Shown: piece after piece, positions 1 through 5,088 of the stretch
How the letters are laid out: each line of letters begins with the position of its first letter
How positions within the stretch are numbered: the stretch's first letter is position 1
Assembly (NCBI GenBank): GCA_030597865.1
Contig: JAUVQZ010000129.1
Span: forward strand, 1-8,267
Origin: Pseudomonadota bacterium
Lineage (GTDB): Bacteria; Desulfobacterota; Desulfobulbia; Desulfobulbales; SURF-16
Direction of reading: 5' to 3'
Length of the DNA: 8,267 nucleotides
Notes under the pieces: generated by a model
Databases searched by the model: none
What the model saw: the letters and a program-made list of their open reading frames with translations, nothing else
Told to the model about the DNA's origin: nothing
Translations under genes and position numbers: made by a program

Positions 1-65
1 GGTTGCGTCCCTTTTCCCCGTTCCTCTGGCTGGATACGCAGCAGCGAAGCGGCGAAAAGGAATAA
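1..65 (+). CDS. Possible C-terminal tail of an unidentified upstream gene (partial)
   Basis: The frame starting at base 3 is open from the window edge and ends in TAA at 63-65. It reads LRPFSPFLWLDTQQRSGEKE. Most of its codons end in G or C, like the transporter genes downstream, which favours this frame over the two others that are also open here. The stop lies one base before the ATG of the next small ORF, an operon-like arrangement. Only 20 residues are visible and I do not recognise the protein. The frame at base 1 is also open and could instead run through to 141, so the call is tentative. Confidence 0.35.
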   Translation, partial: LRPFSPFLWLDTQQRSGEKE

Positions 66-66
66 A

Positions 67-141
67 ATGTATTACGATACGATGGATAATATTACCTGGG
101 TCCTCCCAGCATATTCCTTGATAACCCTGAATTTTCCATGA
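67..141 (+). CDS. Possible 24-codon leader ORF coupled to the permease gene
   Basis: An ATG at 67 is preceded by AAGGA at 57-61, five bases away, the best ribosome binding site in the first 140 bases. The ORF encodes 24 residues, beginning MYYDTMDNITWVLPAYSLIT, with a short hydrophobic segment. Its TGA at 139-141 overlaps the permease ATG at 138-140 as ATGA. The permease start has no Shine-Dalgarno of its own, so translational coupling through this ORF would explain how it is translated. The ORF is too short for coding statistics and has no recognised family. It could be a real small membrane peptide, a leader peptide, the shortened remnant of a longer gene, or chance. Reading frame 1 is also open upstream to the window edge, so it might be the end of a longer protein. 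Confidence 0.35.
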   Translation: MYYDTMDNITWVLPAYSLITLNFP

Positions 142-1178
142 CTGACCTTAACCACCATAACAGCCCCCCCTATGTACTGATCATGGCACTCAGCCTGGTC
201 TTGCTGCTGGGCATCATTGTCTCGGCGGGCATGGGCTATCTGGCCATCACGCCCATGGAGGTGGCCCAGGTTATCTGGGCCAAGGTGACCGGAACCTCCC
301 TGCCCCCCGGTCTTGACCCGACCTTTGGCTATGTGGTCTGGGATGTCCGCCTGCCGCGCATCCTGACGGCGGTGCTGGTCGGTGGCAGTCTGGCTGTGGC
401 CGGTGTCTTATTCCAGGCCATCCTGCTTAACCCCCTGGCTGATCCGTACACCTTGGGGGTCTCCTCTGGGGCGGCTTTTGGTGCCTCCCTGGCCTTGATC
501 ATTAATATATCCTTTATCAGTCTCTACTCCGTGCCGCTCTTTGCCTTTGTAGGTGCGGTGGCCACCCTCTTTGTGGTGTTGGCCCTGGCCTCGGTGGATG
601 GCCGGCTGGGCACCAACACCCTGATTCTCTCCGGGATCATTGTTGCCGCCATCCTGTCGGCTGGTATCGGCTTTATCAAACATCTTGCTGATGAGCAGGT
701 GGCGGTGATCATCTTCTGGCTCATGGGCAGCTTTGCCTCCCGAACCTGGCCCCATGTCCTGCTGGTGCTCGGAGCCGCCATTGCCGGCCTGCTCATTGCC
801 TTTTATTATAGCCGTGATCTCAACATCATGGCCCTGGGGCAGCGGAGCTCTGACTCCCTGGGGGTGGATACGGCCCGCACCCGCAAGGTTCTGCTGGTGG
901 TGGGCTCCCTGGTGACCGCTACCTGTGTTTCGGTCTCCGGTATTATCGGTTTCATCGGCCTTATCACCCCCCATCTCATGCGTTTTATTGTCGGCCCGGA
1001 TAATAGGAAGCTTGTGCCTGTCTCCTTTCTGGCCGGGGCCATTTTGCTCCTGGGGGCCGACACCCTGACCCGGGCGGTATTACCCTCGGAGGTTCCCATC
1101 GGCGTGCTCACCGCCCTTATCGGTGGGCCTTTTTTCTGCTATATCTTCCGGAAGAAACAGCTCCATGGCCTTTCTTGA
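138..1178 (+). CDS. FecCD/BtuC-family ABC importer permease
   Basis: This 346-residue inner-membrane permease has the usual length of the FecCD/BtuC family, which imports ferric siderophores, heme or cobalamin with a periplasmic binding protein and an ATPase. It is hydrophobic throughout, with many membrane segments. Family landmarks are RLPR at residues 71-74, NPLADPYTLGVSSGAAFGA at about 98-116, the cytoplasmic LGQRSSDSLGVD stretch at 233-244 that fits the ATPase-contacting region, SGIIGFIGLITPHLMR at 267-282, and EVPIGVLTALIGGPFF at 318-333. The ATG at 138 is chosen because the frame has a stop at 87-89 and no other usable start in between. No Shine-Dalgarno precedes it, but it overlaps the stop of a small ORF (ATGA). 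Its 3' end overlaps the ATPase gene by 14 bases. Which substrate it carries cannot be told from the sequence. Confidence 0.95.
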   Translation: MTDLNHHNSPPYVLIMALSLVLLLGIIVSAGMGYLAITPMEVAQVIWAKVTGTSLPPGLDPTFGYVVWDVRLPRILTAVLVGGSLAVAGVLFQAILLNPLADPYTLGVSSGAAFGASLALIINISFISLYSVPLFAFVGAVATLFVVLALASVDGRLGTNTLILSGIIVAAILSAGIGFIKHLADEQVAVIIFWLMGSFASRTWPHVLLVLGAAIAGLLIAFYYSRDLNIMALGQRSSDSLGVDTARTRKVLLVVGSLVTATCVSVSGIIGFIGLITPHLMRFIVGPDNRKLVPVSFLAGAILLLGADTLTRAVLPSEVPIGVLTALIGGPFFCYIFRKKQLHGLS

Positions 1179-1956
1179 CGCGTGCAATATATCCTTCGCC
1201 TATGGCGAAAATGTGGTGCTTAGGGATGTCAGCCTTGCCCTTGAGCCAGGGAAGTTCTATGGCCTGCTCGGGCCAAACGGCAGCGGCAAGACCACCCTGC
1301 TTGATCTGCTCATCGCCAACCGCTGTCCCTCTGCCGGCTCTATTTCTCTCCATGACCGGCAGCTTGGCAGCTATTCGCGCCAGGAGCTGGCCCGGCACAT
1401 GGCCCTCATCCCCCAGGAGTTTGATCTTGGTTTTGATTTCAGGGTGAGCGAGGTTGTCCTCATGGGCCGCCATCCCCATATCCGCCGGTTTGCCTCCCCC
1501 GGCCCAGAGGATCTGGCCCGCAGCAGGGGGGCCATGGTTGATCTGGAGGTTGAGCATCTCAGTGAACGTCTCATTACCACCCTGTCAGGGGGCGAAAAAC
1601 AGCGGGTTGTCGCGGCCCGGGCCCTGGCCCAGGATGCCCCCTTGCTCATCATGGATGAGGCCACGGCAAACCTGGATATCCAGCACACCATCCAGATCTT
1701 TCAGGTGGTGCGCAGCAAGGTGGAGGTGGGGGGCATTGTCCTGGCCGCCATCCATGATCTCAACCTGGCTGCCGCCTTTTGCGACGAGATTTTTCTTCTC
1801 AAGGAGGGCTGCCTCCATGCCGCTGGATCTCCCCAGGAAATCCTGGTGCCGGCCATGATTGAGGAGGTGTACGGCATCGATTGTCAGGCCGCCTTTAACG
1901 ATTTTAACCAGAGTCACCAGATATCATTCCAGTGGCGCCAGGAAAGGAGGGCATAG
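1165..1956 (+). CDS. FecE/BtuD-type ABC transporter ATPase
   Basis: This cytoplasmic ATPase powers the importer encoded by the flanking genes. From the ATG at 1165 it has 263 residues, normal for FecE/BtuD proteins. All nucleotide-binding motifs are present: Walker A GPNGSGKTT (36-44), the Q-loop glutamine in LIPQEF (Q84), signature LSGGEKQR (140-147), Walker B LLIMDEA (160-166, catalytic E165), D-loop NLD (169-171), and H-loop histidine H197 in AAIHD. The GTG at 1123 would add 14 residues that lie inside the permease gene and do not look like family sequence. The ATG at 1165 starts the protein just before the first strand (FLDACNISFAYG) and has GGAAG at 1150-1154 upstream. It overlaps the permease by 14 bases and ends 3 bases before the binding-protein start, so the three genes form one operon. 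Confidence 0.95.
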   Translation: MAFLDACNISFAYGENVVLRDVSLALEPGKFYGLLGPNGSGKTTLLDLLIANRCPSAGSISLHDRQLGSYSRQELARHMALIPQEFDLGFDFRVSEVVLMGRHPHIRRFASPGPEDLARSRGAMVDLEVEHLSERLITTLSGGEKQRVVAARALAQDAPLLIMDEATANLDIQHTIQIFQVVRSKVEVGGIVLAAIHDLNLAAAFCDEIFLLKEGCLHAAGSPQEILVPAMIEEVYGIDCQAAFNDFNQSHQISFQWRQERRA

Positions 1957-1959
1957 CCG

Positions 1960-2883
1960 GTGCATATCTTTAAAAAAACGATAGTTTGCTGCCTGTTGAG
2001 CTGGGTTTGCCTCCTGGGTCTTAACCACTGGGCGGCAGCCACGGAGTTTGTTGACGATAATGGCCAAACCATTCGTTTCGATACACCCTTTACGCGCATT
2101 ATCTCCCTCTATCCGGCCCACACGGAAAATCTTTTTTTCCTGGGACTGGACCAGGAGATTATTGGTGTGGCCAAGAATGACAGCTTCCCTGCAGGGGCCC
2201 TGGCCAAGGGGAAGTTTCACTACCGGGAGGATGCGGAGAAGTTTATTGCGGCCCAGCCTGATCTCGTTCTTGTCCGGCCCATGGTCATGCGTTCCTATCC
2301 CCAGCTCATGGAGCAGCTGGCCAGGGCCGGGATAACGGTGGTCTCCCTCCAGCCCACCTCAGTGGCGTCCATGTTCTCCTACTGGCACAAGCTGGGCCTG
2401 CTCACCGGCCGGGAGAAGGAGGCTGCCTGGATGGTGGATCGCTTCCAGCAGGGGTTGTCCACCCTTGTGCAGCGCACTGCGGACCTGGATCCTGAGCAGC
2501 GCACCAGGGTCTATTTTCAGGCCATTCACCGTAGGATGAAGACCTTCATGCCCACCTCCCTGGCCATCTTTGCCCTGGAGAGTGCCGGTGGCATCAATAT
2601 CGCCGCTGACGCCAACCAGGTGCGCAGCACCAATATTGCCTATTATGGCAAGGAGCGCATCCTGGCCAAGGGCCGGCAGATTGATGTCTTTCTGGCCCAG
2701 CAGGGGGTGATGAACCGGGTTGACGGGGAGCTGATCAGGCAGGAACCGGGCTTCATGGCCATCAGGGCCGTTCAGGAGGGCCGGGTCTATTTCATTGACG
2801 AACATCTTGTTTCCCGGCCCACCATGCGCCTTCTCGAGGGAATCAACCAGATTGGCGCCATGCTCTATCCAGAGCTTTTTTAG
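1960..2883 (+). CDS. FecB/BtuF-type periplasmic substrate-binding protein
   Basis: This 307-residue protein is the likely solute receptor that delivers substrate to the permease-ATPase pair. It starts at GTG 1960 with a near-perfect ribosome site (AAGGAGG at 1944-1950), 3 bases after the ATPase stop. Residues 1-27 form a Sec signal peptide: KK at 5-6, a hydrophobic core, and an AAA site, so cleavage is probable near A27/T28. There is no lipobox, so it should be soluble in the periplasm. Family features are RIISLYPAHTENLFFLGL (about 46-63), typical of the first BtuF/FecB strand and helix, EKFIAAQPDLVLV, where these proteins usually have ILxLxPDLVL, and a closing MRLLEGINQIGAMLYPELF helix. The substrate (cobalamin, heme, ferric siderophore or another chelate) cannot be assigned. 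The segment around MKTFMPTSLAIFALESAGG is less familiar than the ends. Confidence 0.9.
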   Translation: MHIFKKTIVCCLLSWVCLLGLNHWAAATEFVDDNGQTIRFDTPFTRIISLYPAHTENLFFLGLDQEIIGVAKNDSFPAGALAKGKFHYREDAEKFIAAQPDLVLVRPMVMRSYPQLMEQLARAGITVVSLQPTSVASMFSYWHKLGLLTGREKEAAWMVDRFQQGLSTLVQRTADLDPEQRTRVYFQAIHRRMKTFMPTSLAIFALESAGGINIAADANQVRSTNIAYYGKERILAKGRQIDVFLAQQGVMNRVDGELIRQEPGFMAIRAVQEGRVYFIDEHLVSRPTMRLLEGINQIGAMLYPELF

Positions 2884-2892
2884 TGACTTACA

Positions 2893-2915
2893 GCAGAAAG
2901 ACTGCCACTTTTTTT
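2893..2915 (+). terminator. Weak candidate terminator after the transporter operon
   Basis: A short hairpin GCAG-AAAGA-CTGC (2893-2905) is followed after CAC by seven T residues (2909-2915). It lies ten bases after the binding-protein stop, where an operon terminator is expected. The four-pair stem is weak, and the T-tract is also part of the left arm of the 30-bp inverted repeat, so termination here is only plausible. Confidence 0.3.
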
Positions 2916-2936
2916 AGTACCCCCTTGAGGGGTATA
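2907..2936 (-). repeat. Palindromic repeat, copy 1 (inverted orientation)
   Basis: The core TACCCCCTTGAGGGGTA (2918-2934) is a near-perfect palindrome. On the minus strand this copy matches copy 2 (2999-3028) at 27 of 30 positions, so the two copies face each other as an imperfect 30-bp inverted repeat separated by 62 bases. The match runs past the palindrome into an A6-7GT tail, which suggests a duplicated unit and not merely two chance operators. A TATAAA follows the palindrome at 2933-2938 and could be a -10 element, but no convincing -35 is seen. Confidence 0.75.
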
Positions 2937-2937
2937 A

Positions 2938-2964
2938 AAAACAAGAAACTAATAAACTTGTTTT
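2938..2964. repeat. AT-rich inverted repeat AAAACAAG/CTTGTTTT
   Basis: Perfect 8-base arms at 2938-2945 and 2957-2964 flank an 11-base AT-rich loop, inside the larger 30-bp inverted repeat. The arms are low in GC and the right arm ends in four Ts only, so it is a poor terminator. A dimeric protein site or part of a larger folded element fits equally well. Confidence 0.45.
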
Positions 2965-2966
2965 AA

Positions 2967-2999
2967 AAGTGACAACTTACAGTCACCCCCAAGTCACTT
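2967..2999. repeat. Inverted repeat AAGTGAC/GTCACTT beside palindrome copy 2
   Basis: Arms of 7 bases at 2967-2973 and 2993-2999 match perfectly. A second GTCAC at 2982-2986 gives an alternative pairing with GTGAC at 2969-2973. The stretch TCACCCCCAAG (2983-2993) resembles the left half of palindrome copy 3, so it may be a decayed further copy. ACTTACAG occurs both here (2975-2982) and just after the binding-protein stop (2886-2893). Confidence 0.4.
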
Positions 3000-3028
3000 A
3001 TACCCCTCTAGGGGGTACGGAAAAAAGT
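2999..3028 (+). repeat. Palindromic repeat, copy 2
   Basis: The core TACCCCTCTAGGGGGTA (3001-3017) is a 17-base near-perfect palindrome with central TCTA. The copy continues as CGGAAAAAAGT and pairs with copy 1 across 62 bases. It is also a direct repeat of copy 3: after the palindrome both read GTAC, one or two variable bases, G-runs or A-runs, then AGTCC and TTC. Confidence 0.75.
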
Positions 3029-3078
3029 CCTTTCCACTTTATATGGGTTAGTGCCTTAGTATTTGTTTTCGTGTCAAA

Positions 3079-3113
3079 ATCACCCCTCAAGGGGTACTGG
3101 GTAGAGTCCGTTC
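3079..3113 (+). repeat. Palindromic repeat, copy 3 (direct repeat of copy 2)
   Basis: The core CACCCCTCAAGGGGTA (3081-3096) is one G shorter than the other cores and has C for the first T. It starts 80 bases after copy 2, while copies 1 and 2 start 83 bases apart. Similarity to copy 2 extends through AGTCCGTTC. It is the copy nearest the small membrane-protein gene, 62 bases before its start codon, so as an operator it would be the best placed to act on that gene. Confidence 0.65.
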
Positions 3114-3115
3114 AT

Positions 3116-3137
3116 TAATCCCAGTTTAGCTGGGTTA
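3116..3137 (+). other. Hairpin in the leader of the small membrane-protein gene
   Basis: CCCAG (3120-3124) and CTGGG (3130-3134) pair around a TTTAG loop. With a bulged T at 3119 the stem extends by three more pairs (TAA with TTA). It ends about ten bases before the AAGGGG ribosome site at 3148-3153, so it could influence mRNA stability or translation. There is no T-tract, so it is not a terminator. Confidence 0.35.
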
Positions 3138-3157
3138 AGGGGCTGTCAAGGGGCGTT

Positions 3158-3541
3158 ATGGAAATCAGGGAGGGAAGCAGGCGGCGCAACAACAGGATCA
3201 TCTTTATCACCGCCGGGGTGATTTTCCTGCTCATTATTCTCTCTTTGCAGAGCCAGCCCAATGGCGAGCTGGTGAAGATCAATGTCGGCGACAGCAGTTT
3301 CAAGGTGGCCAATATGCTGACCCAGGAGGGGATTGCCTTCAGGCCCCTGGCCGGAGAGGAGGGGGGCATTATTGTGGACTACACCCCTGTTTCAGCCCTG
3401 GACCGGCTTAAGAAGAGAGAGGCGGGCAGCCGCTATGAGATACGTTTTGTTGATGGTAAGGTGGCGATGATTATCTGGCGGGACCGGCAGGGCAAAGAGC
3501 TTGGCAGGCGTCTCTTTGTTACGGTCATGGCCCCGCTGTAA
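3158..3541 (+). CDS. Small single-pass membrane protein of unknown function
   Basis: I do not recognise this 127-residue protein. The N-terminus is basic (RRRNNR at 8-13) and is followed by one membrane helix (about residues 14-30, IIFITAGVIFLLIILSL). By the positive-inside rule this places about 97 C-terminal residues in the periplasm. That part is mixed charged and beta-like, with NVGDSSFKVANMLTQEGIAF near 42-61 and RYEIRFVDGKVAMIIWRD near 92-109. No catalytic or metal-binding motif and no cysteine is seen. The ATG at 3158 has AAGGGG at 3148-3153. Codon use is GC-rich like the neighbours, which supports a real gene. It stands alone between the palindrome cluster and a probable terminator, and it converges with lysR. 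Alternatives are an anchored accessory protein or a lineage-specific envelope protein. Confidence 0.75.
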   Translation: MEIREGSRRRNNRIIFITAGVIFLLIILSLQSQPNGELVKINVGDSSFKVANMLTQEGIAFRPLAGEEGGIIVDYTPVSALDRLKKREAGSRYEIRFVDGKVAMIIWRDRQGKELGRRLFVTVMAPL

Positions 3542-3554
3542 CGGCTCCATGCTG

Positions 3555-3584
3555 CCGGACCGTTGTCTGGACGATTGTTTTTTT
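3555..3584 (+). terminator. Probable rho-independent terminator of the small membrane-protein gene
   Basis: CCGGAC (3555-3560) pairs with GTCTGG (3565-3570), with one G-T wobble, around a CGTT loop. After ACGATTG come seven Ts (3578-3584). It begins 14 bases after the stop codon, the usual place. The seven-base gap before the T-run lowers confidence. Confidence 0.5.
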
Positions 3585-3696
3585 ATGGGCTCAACTTTCC
3601 CGGTTGGCTTATCTGACTGAAAATTCTTTGTTATTTCCTGCTCCAGTTGAGGTCTGCGCTTAGCTGATCCTGGACGAAAAATCTGATTATTGAAGA

Positions 3697-3723
3697 TATC
3701 CCTCCTGTCTATGTGGCGGGATA
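3697..3723 (-). other. Inverted repeat across the lysR stop codon
   Basis: TATCCCTCC (3697-3705) and GGCGGGATA (3715-3723) pair at eight of nine positions around a nine-base loop that contains the lysR stop codon (3709-3711). On the minus strand the nearest T-run lies about 14 bases beyond the stem, too far for a standard terminator. It may help end or stabilise the lysR mRNA. The rest of the 3585-3696 spacer shows nothing else I can name. Confidence 0.25.
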
Positions 3724-4596
3724 GGCCTGGCTCACCATGTCGTAAAAGGCCTGGTAGTGGCGGGGCAGGCTGCGTTTTTTATGGCGCAGCAGATAAAAGC
3801 TGCGGGTCATTGCAGACCCGCCCAAGGCTATCTCCTGAAGGCTGCCTGCGGCCAACTCTTCTTTGATGGCCATCCTGGAGAGAATGGATACGCCCAGGCC
3901 GCTCTTGATGGCCTCCTTGATTGCTGCTGTGGAGCCGAGGGTGGCGGCAACCTGCAGGCTGTCCCCCTTGATGCCTCTTTCCTCAAGAAATTCTTCCGTT
4001 ACCAGGCGCGTACCAGAGCCCTGCTCCCGCTGTAAAAAAGGCAGGGATTGTAAATTTATCTCCTGGCATTGCCCGGCCAGTTGAGGGGTGCCGGCGCAGA
4101 TGAGCTCATCATCAAAAAATGGCTGCAGCATAAGCTGTTTTTTTGCAACAGGGGCGCCGACCACCCCCAAAAGAAGCTCGTGGCTGGCGACCATATCACT
4201 GATAAGGCCGGTATCATGGATAGGTATCTCAAAAGAGACGGCAGGGTGCTCTTTTTTGAAGCGGCTGGCCAGGGCCGGTAGCAGGTAGGTGCCAGGGATC
4301 GTGGATGAACCAATGATGAGATGGCCCCTGATGGTGGCGCTTGCCTCCATGAGGAGATCGGGGATGGATGCCACCTCCCCAATAACCTGCAGCGCCTTGG
4401 GGAGAATAAGCTCTGCCTGGGCCGTGGCTATGATGGAGCGGCCCAGCCGGTCAAAGAGCTTGCAGTTAAGCTCATGTTCAAGGTTTTTTATGTGCTCGCT
4501 GATGGTGGGCTGGCTGATGTGCAGCTCTTCAGAGGCCCGCGAGAAACTACGGTTTTTGTAGACAGCGGCAAATATTTTCAGGTGATGAATATCCAT
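3709..4596 (-). CDS. LysR-type transcriptional regulator, CysL/YeiE-like
   Basis: This 295-residue protein is a LysR-family DNA-binding regulator. The N-terminal winged helix-turn-helix is clear: LKIFAAVYKNRSFSRASEEL, then HISQPTISEHIKNLEHEL and KLFDRLGR (to residue 53). The effector domain begins near RGHLIIGSSTIPGTYLLP. That opening, with HPAVSFEI, LLLGVVGAP and the late STAAIKEAIKSGLGVSILS segment, resembles the CysL/YeiE/selenium-metabolism branch, whose members sense sulfur oxyanions or control sulfur or selenium genes. The match is from memory of the family and the effector is unknown. An upstream in-frame ATG at 4665 (with AGGA at 4670-4673) would add 23 mostly hydrophobic residues that LysR proteins lack, so I prefer the ATG at 4596, where MDIHHLKIF matches the usual start, although no Shine-Dalgarno is visible there. 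It is divergent from dnaA across 557 bases, and its target is unclear. Confidence 0.92.
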   Translation of the reverse strand: MDIHHLKIFAAVYKNRSFSRASEELHISQPTISEHIKNLEHELNCKLFDRLGRSIIATAQAELILPKALQVIGEVASIPDLLMEASATIRGHLIIGSSTIPGTYLLPALASRFKKEHPAVSFEIPIHDTGLISDMVASHELLLGVVGAPVAKKQLMLQPFFDDELICAGTPQLAGQCQEINLQSLPFLQREQGSGTRLVTEEFLEERGIKGDSLQVAATLGSTAAIKEAIKSGLGVSILSRMAIKEELAAGSLQEIALGGSAMTRSFYLLRHKKRSLPRHYQAFYDMVSQAYPAT

Positions 4597-4680
4597 GGCT
4601 GGCCATAGTAATAGAAAACGATGCTGGAATGAAGAAAAAAGAAAATTATGGGGTGGAGCGAACATAGGATCCTAACAAAA

Positions 4681-4718
4681 AAAAACTTTCGCAAAAAATT
4701 TTTTTGGAGAAAGTTTTT
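4681..4718. repeat. Perfect AT-rich inverted repeat upstream of lysR and dnaA
   Basis: AAAAACTTTC (4681-4690) and GAAAGTTTTT (4709-4718) are perfect 10-base arms. Between them lies A6T7, itself self-complementary. An alternative pairing uses TTCGC (4688-4692) with GCGAA (4720-4724). The region could be an easily melted element, a bent A-tract, or a dimeric regulator site for the nearby lysR promoter. No function is proven by the sequence. Confidence 0.55.
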
Positions 4719-4728
4719 AGCGAATGAT

Positions 4729-4744
4729 TGGGTGAAAACACCCA
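4729..4744. other. Small perfect hairpin TGGGTG-AAAA-CACCCA
   Basis: Six perfect base pairs close an AAAA tetraloop. It sits eleven bases from the AT-rich inverted repeat. Without a T-tract it is not a terminator on the + strand. It may be part of the same folded or protein-bound element. Confidence 0.3.
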
Positions 4745-4906
4745 TGGCTGCTGATTCAGGACGCGCTTTCAAAAACATGCCATGGTGGCTAAAGCGTTTA
4801 TTTTAAAGAATAAGAGTAATGGCGAGTAAGTGGGGGGAAATGAGAGTAAAATGCAACATTAAGAATTTCGTTAAAAGGTGTGGGGGGCAGGGTGATGGGC
4901 GCTAAG

Positions 4907-4931
4907 CCCCCATTGTCGCGGGGTTTTTTTT
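4907..4931 (+). terminator. Orphan terminator-like structure in the lysR-dnaA spacer
   Basis: CCCC (4907-4910) can pair with GGGG (4920-4923), directly followed by eight Ts (4924-4931). A competing hairpin GGGC-GCTAA-GCCC (4897-4909) shares the left arm, so two exclusive folds are possible. No + strand gene lies upstream in this spacer. If functional, it would end a small RNA starting within 4740-4890, or block transcription coming through from the left. The four-pair stem is weak. Confidence 0.3.
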
Positions 4932-5011
4932 GGTGGGCGTAAAAAGAGCGTGTTTATGGTGAAATAGCAAGGGGGCTCGTCTAGGTTCAAGTCAGCAGGG
5001 TGTCTACAGCC

Positions 5012-5020
5012 TGTTGATAA
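5012..5020 (-). promoter_or_regulatory. Near-consensus DnaA box
   Basis: The minus strand reads TTATCAACA, one mismatch from the DnaA box TTATCCACA. It lies 38 bases before the -35 of the proposed dnaA promoter. That position would suit autoregulation of dnaA, which is known in other bacteria, or a role in an origin. A search by eye of the spacer on both strands found no second box with fewer than three mismatches. Confidence 0.45.
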
Positions 5021-5058
5021 CTTGGGCCTTTTATTAGAAAAATTAGCGTTAACCGTCT

Positions 5059-5088
5059 TTGACACACCTGTTCATTTCTGACTAAAAC
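5059..5088 (+). promoter_or_regulatory. Candidate sigma-70 promoter for dnaA
   Basis: TTGACA (5059-5064) is a perfect -35, and TAAAAC (5083-5088) is a four-of-six -10 at a spacing of 18 bases. A transcript from here would have a leader of about 60 bases before the dnaA ATG at 5154. No equally good promoter is seen closer to the gene. Confidence 0.5.

Noticed and set aside
1..137. Cobalamin riboswitch upstream of the transporter
   Set aside because: The visible 137 bases contain none of the recognisable conserved B12-box wording and appear to be coding; a riboswitch further upstream cannot be judged.
408..974. Long antisense frame inside the permease gene, and similar antisense frames in the ATPase, binding protein, dnaA and lon
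   Set aside because: These are shadows caused by the codon structure of clear family genes; they have no ribosome sites or recognisable domains.
1123..1164. GTG start at 1123 for the ATPase gene
   Set aside because: It adds 14 residues unlike FecE/BtuD N-termini and lies deep within the permease gene; the ATG at 1165 fits the family start.
2907..3113. CRISPR array or integron attC sites
   Set aside because: The repeats are palindromic with mixed orientation, only three copies and no cas or integrase gene; the attC core GTTRRRY/RYYYAAC pairing is not found.
4597..4665. Longer LysR start at 4665 (23 extra residues)
   Set aside because: The extension is hydrophobic and unlike LysR N-termini, which normally begin just before the LKIF-type helix; the AGGA site is only four bases from that ATG. 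Kept as a minor alternative in the lysR entry.
4744..4806. 20-codon ORF (MAADSGRAFKNMPWWLKRLF) in the lysR-dnaA spacer
   Set aside because: No ribosome binding site precedes it, its start overlaps the end of a hairpin, and it is too short for coding evidence.
4880..4923. G-quadruplex in the G-rich part of the spacer
   Set aside because: Only three close G-tracts of three or more occur (the G6 run, then two GGG); the fourth lies more than 20 bases away, so the standard motif is not met.
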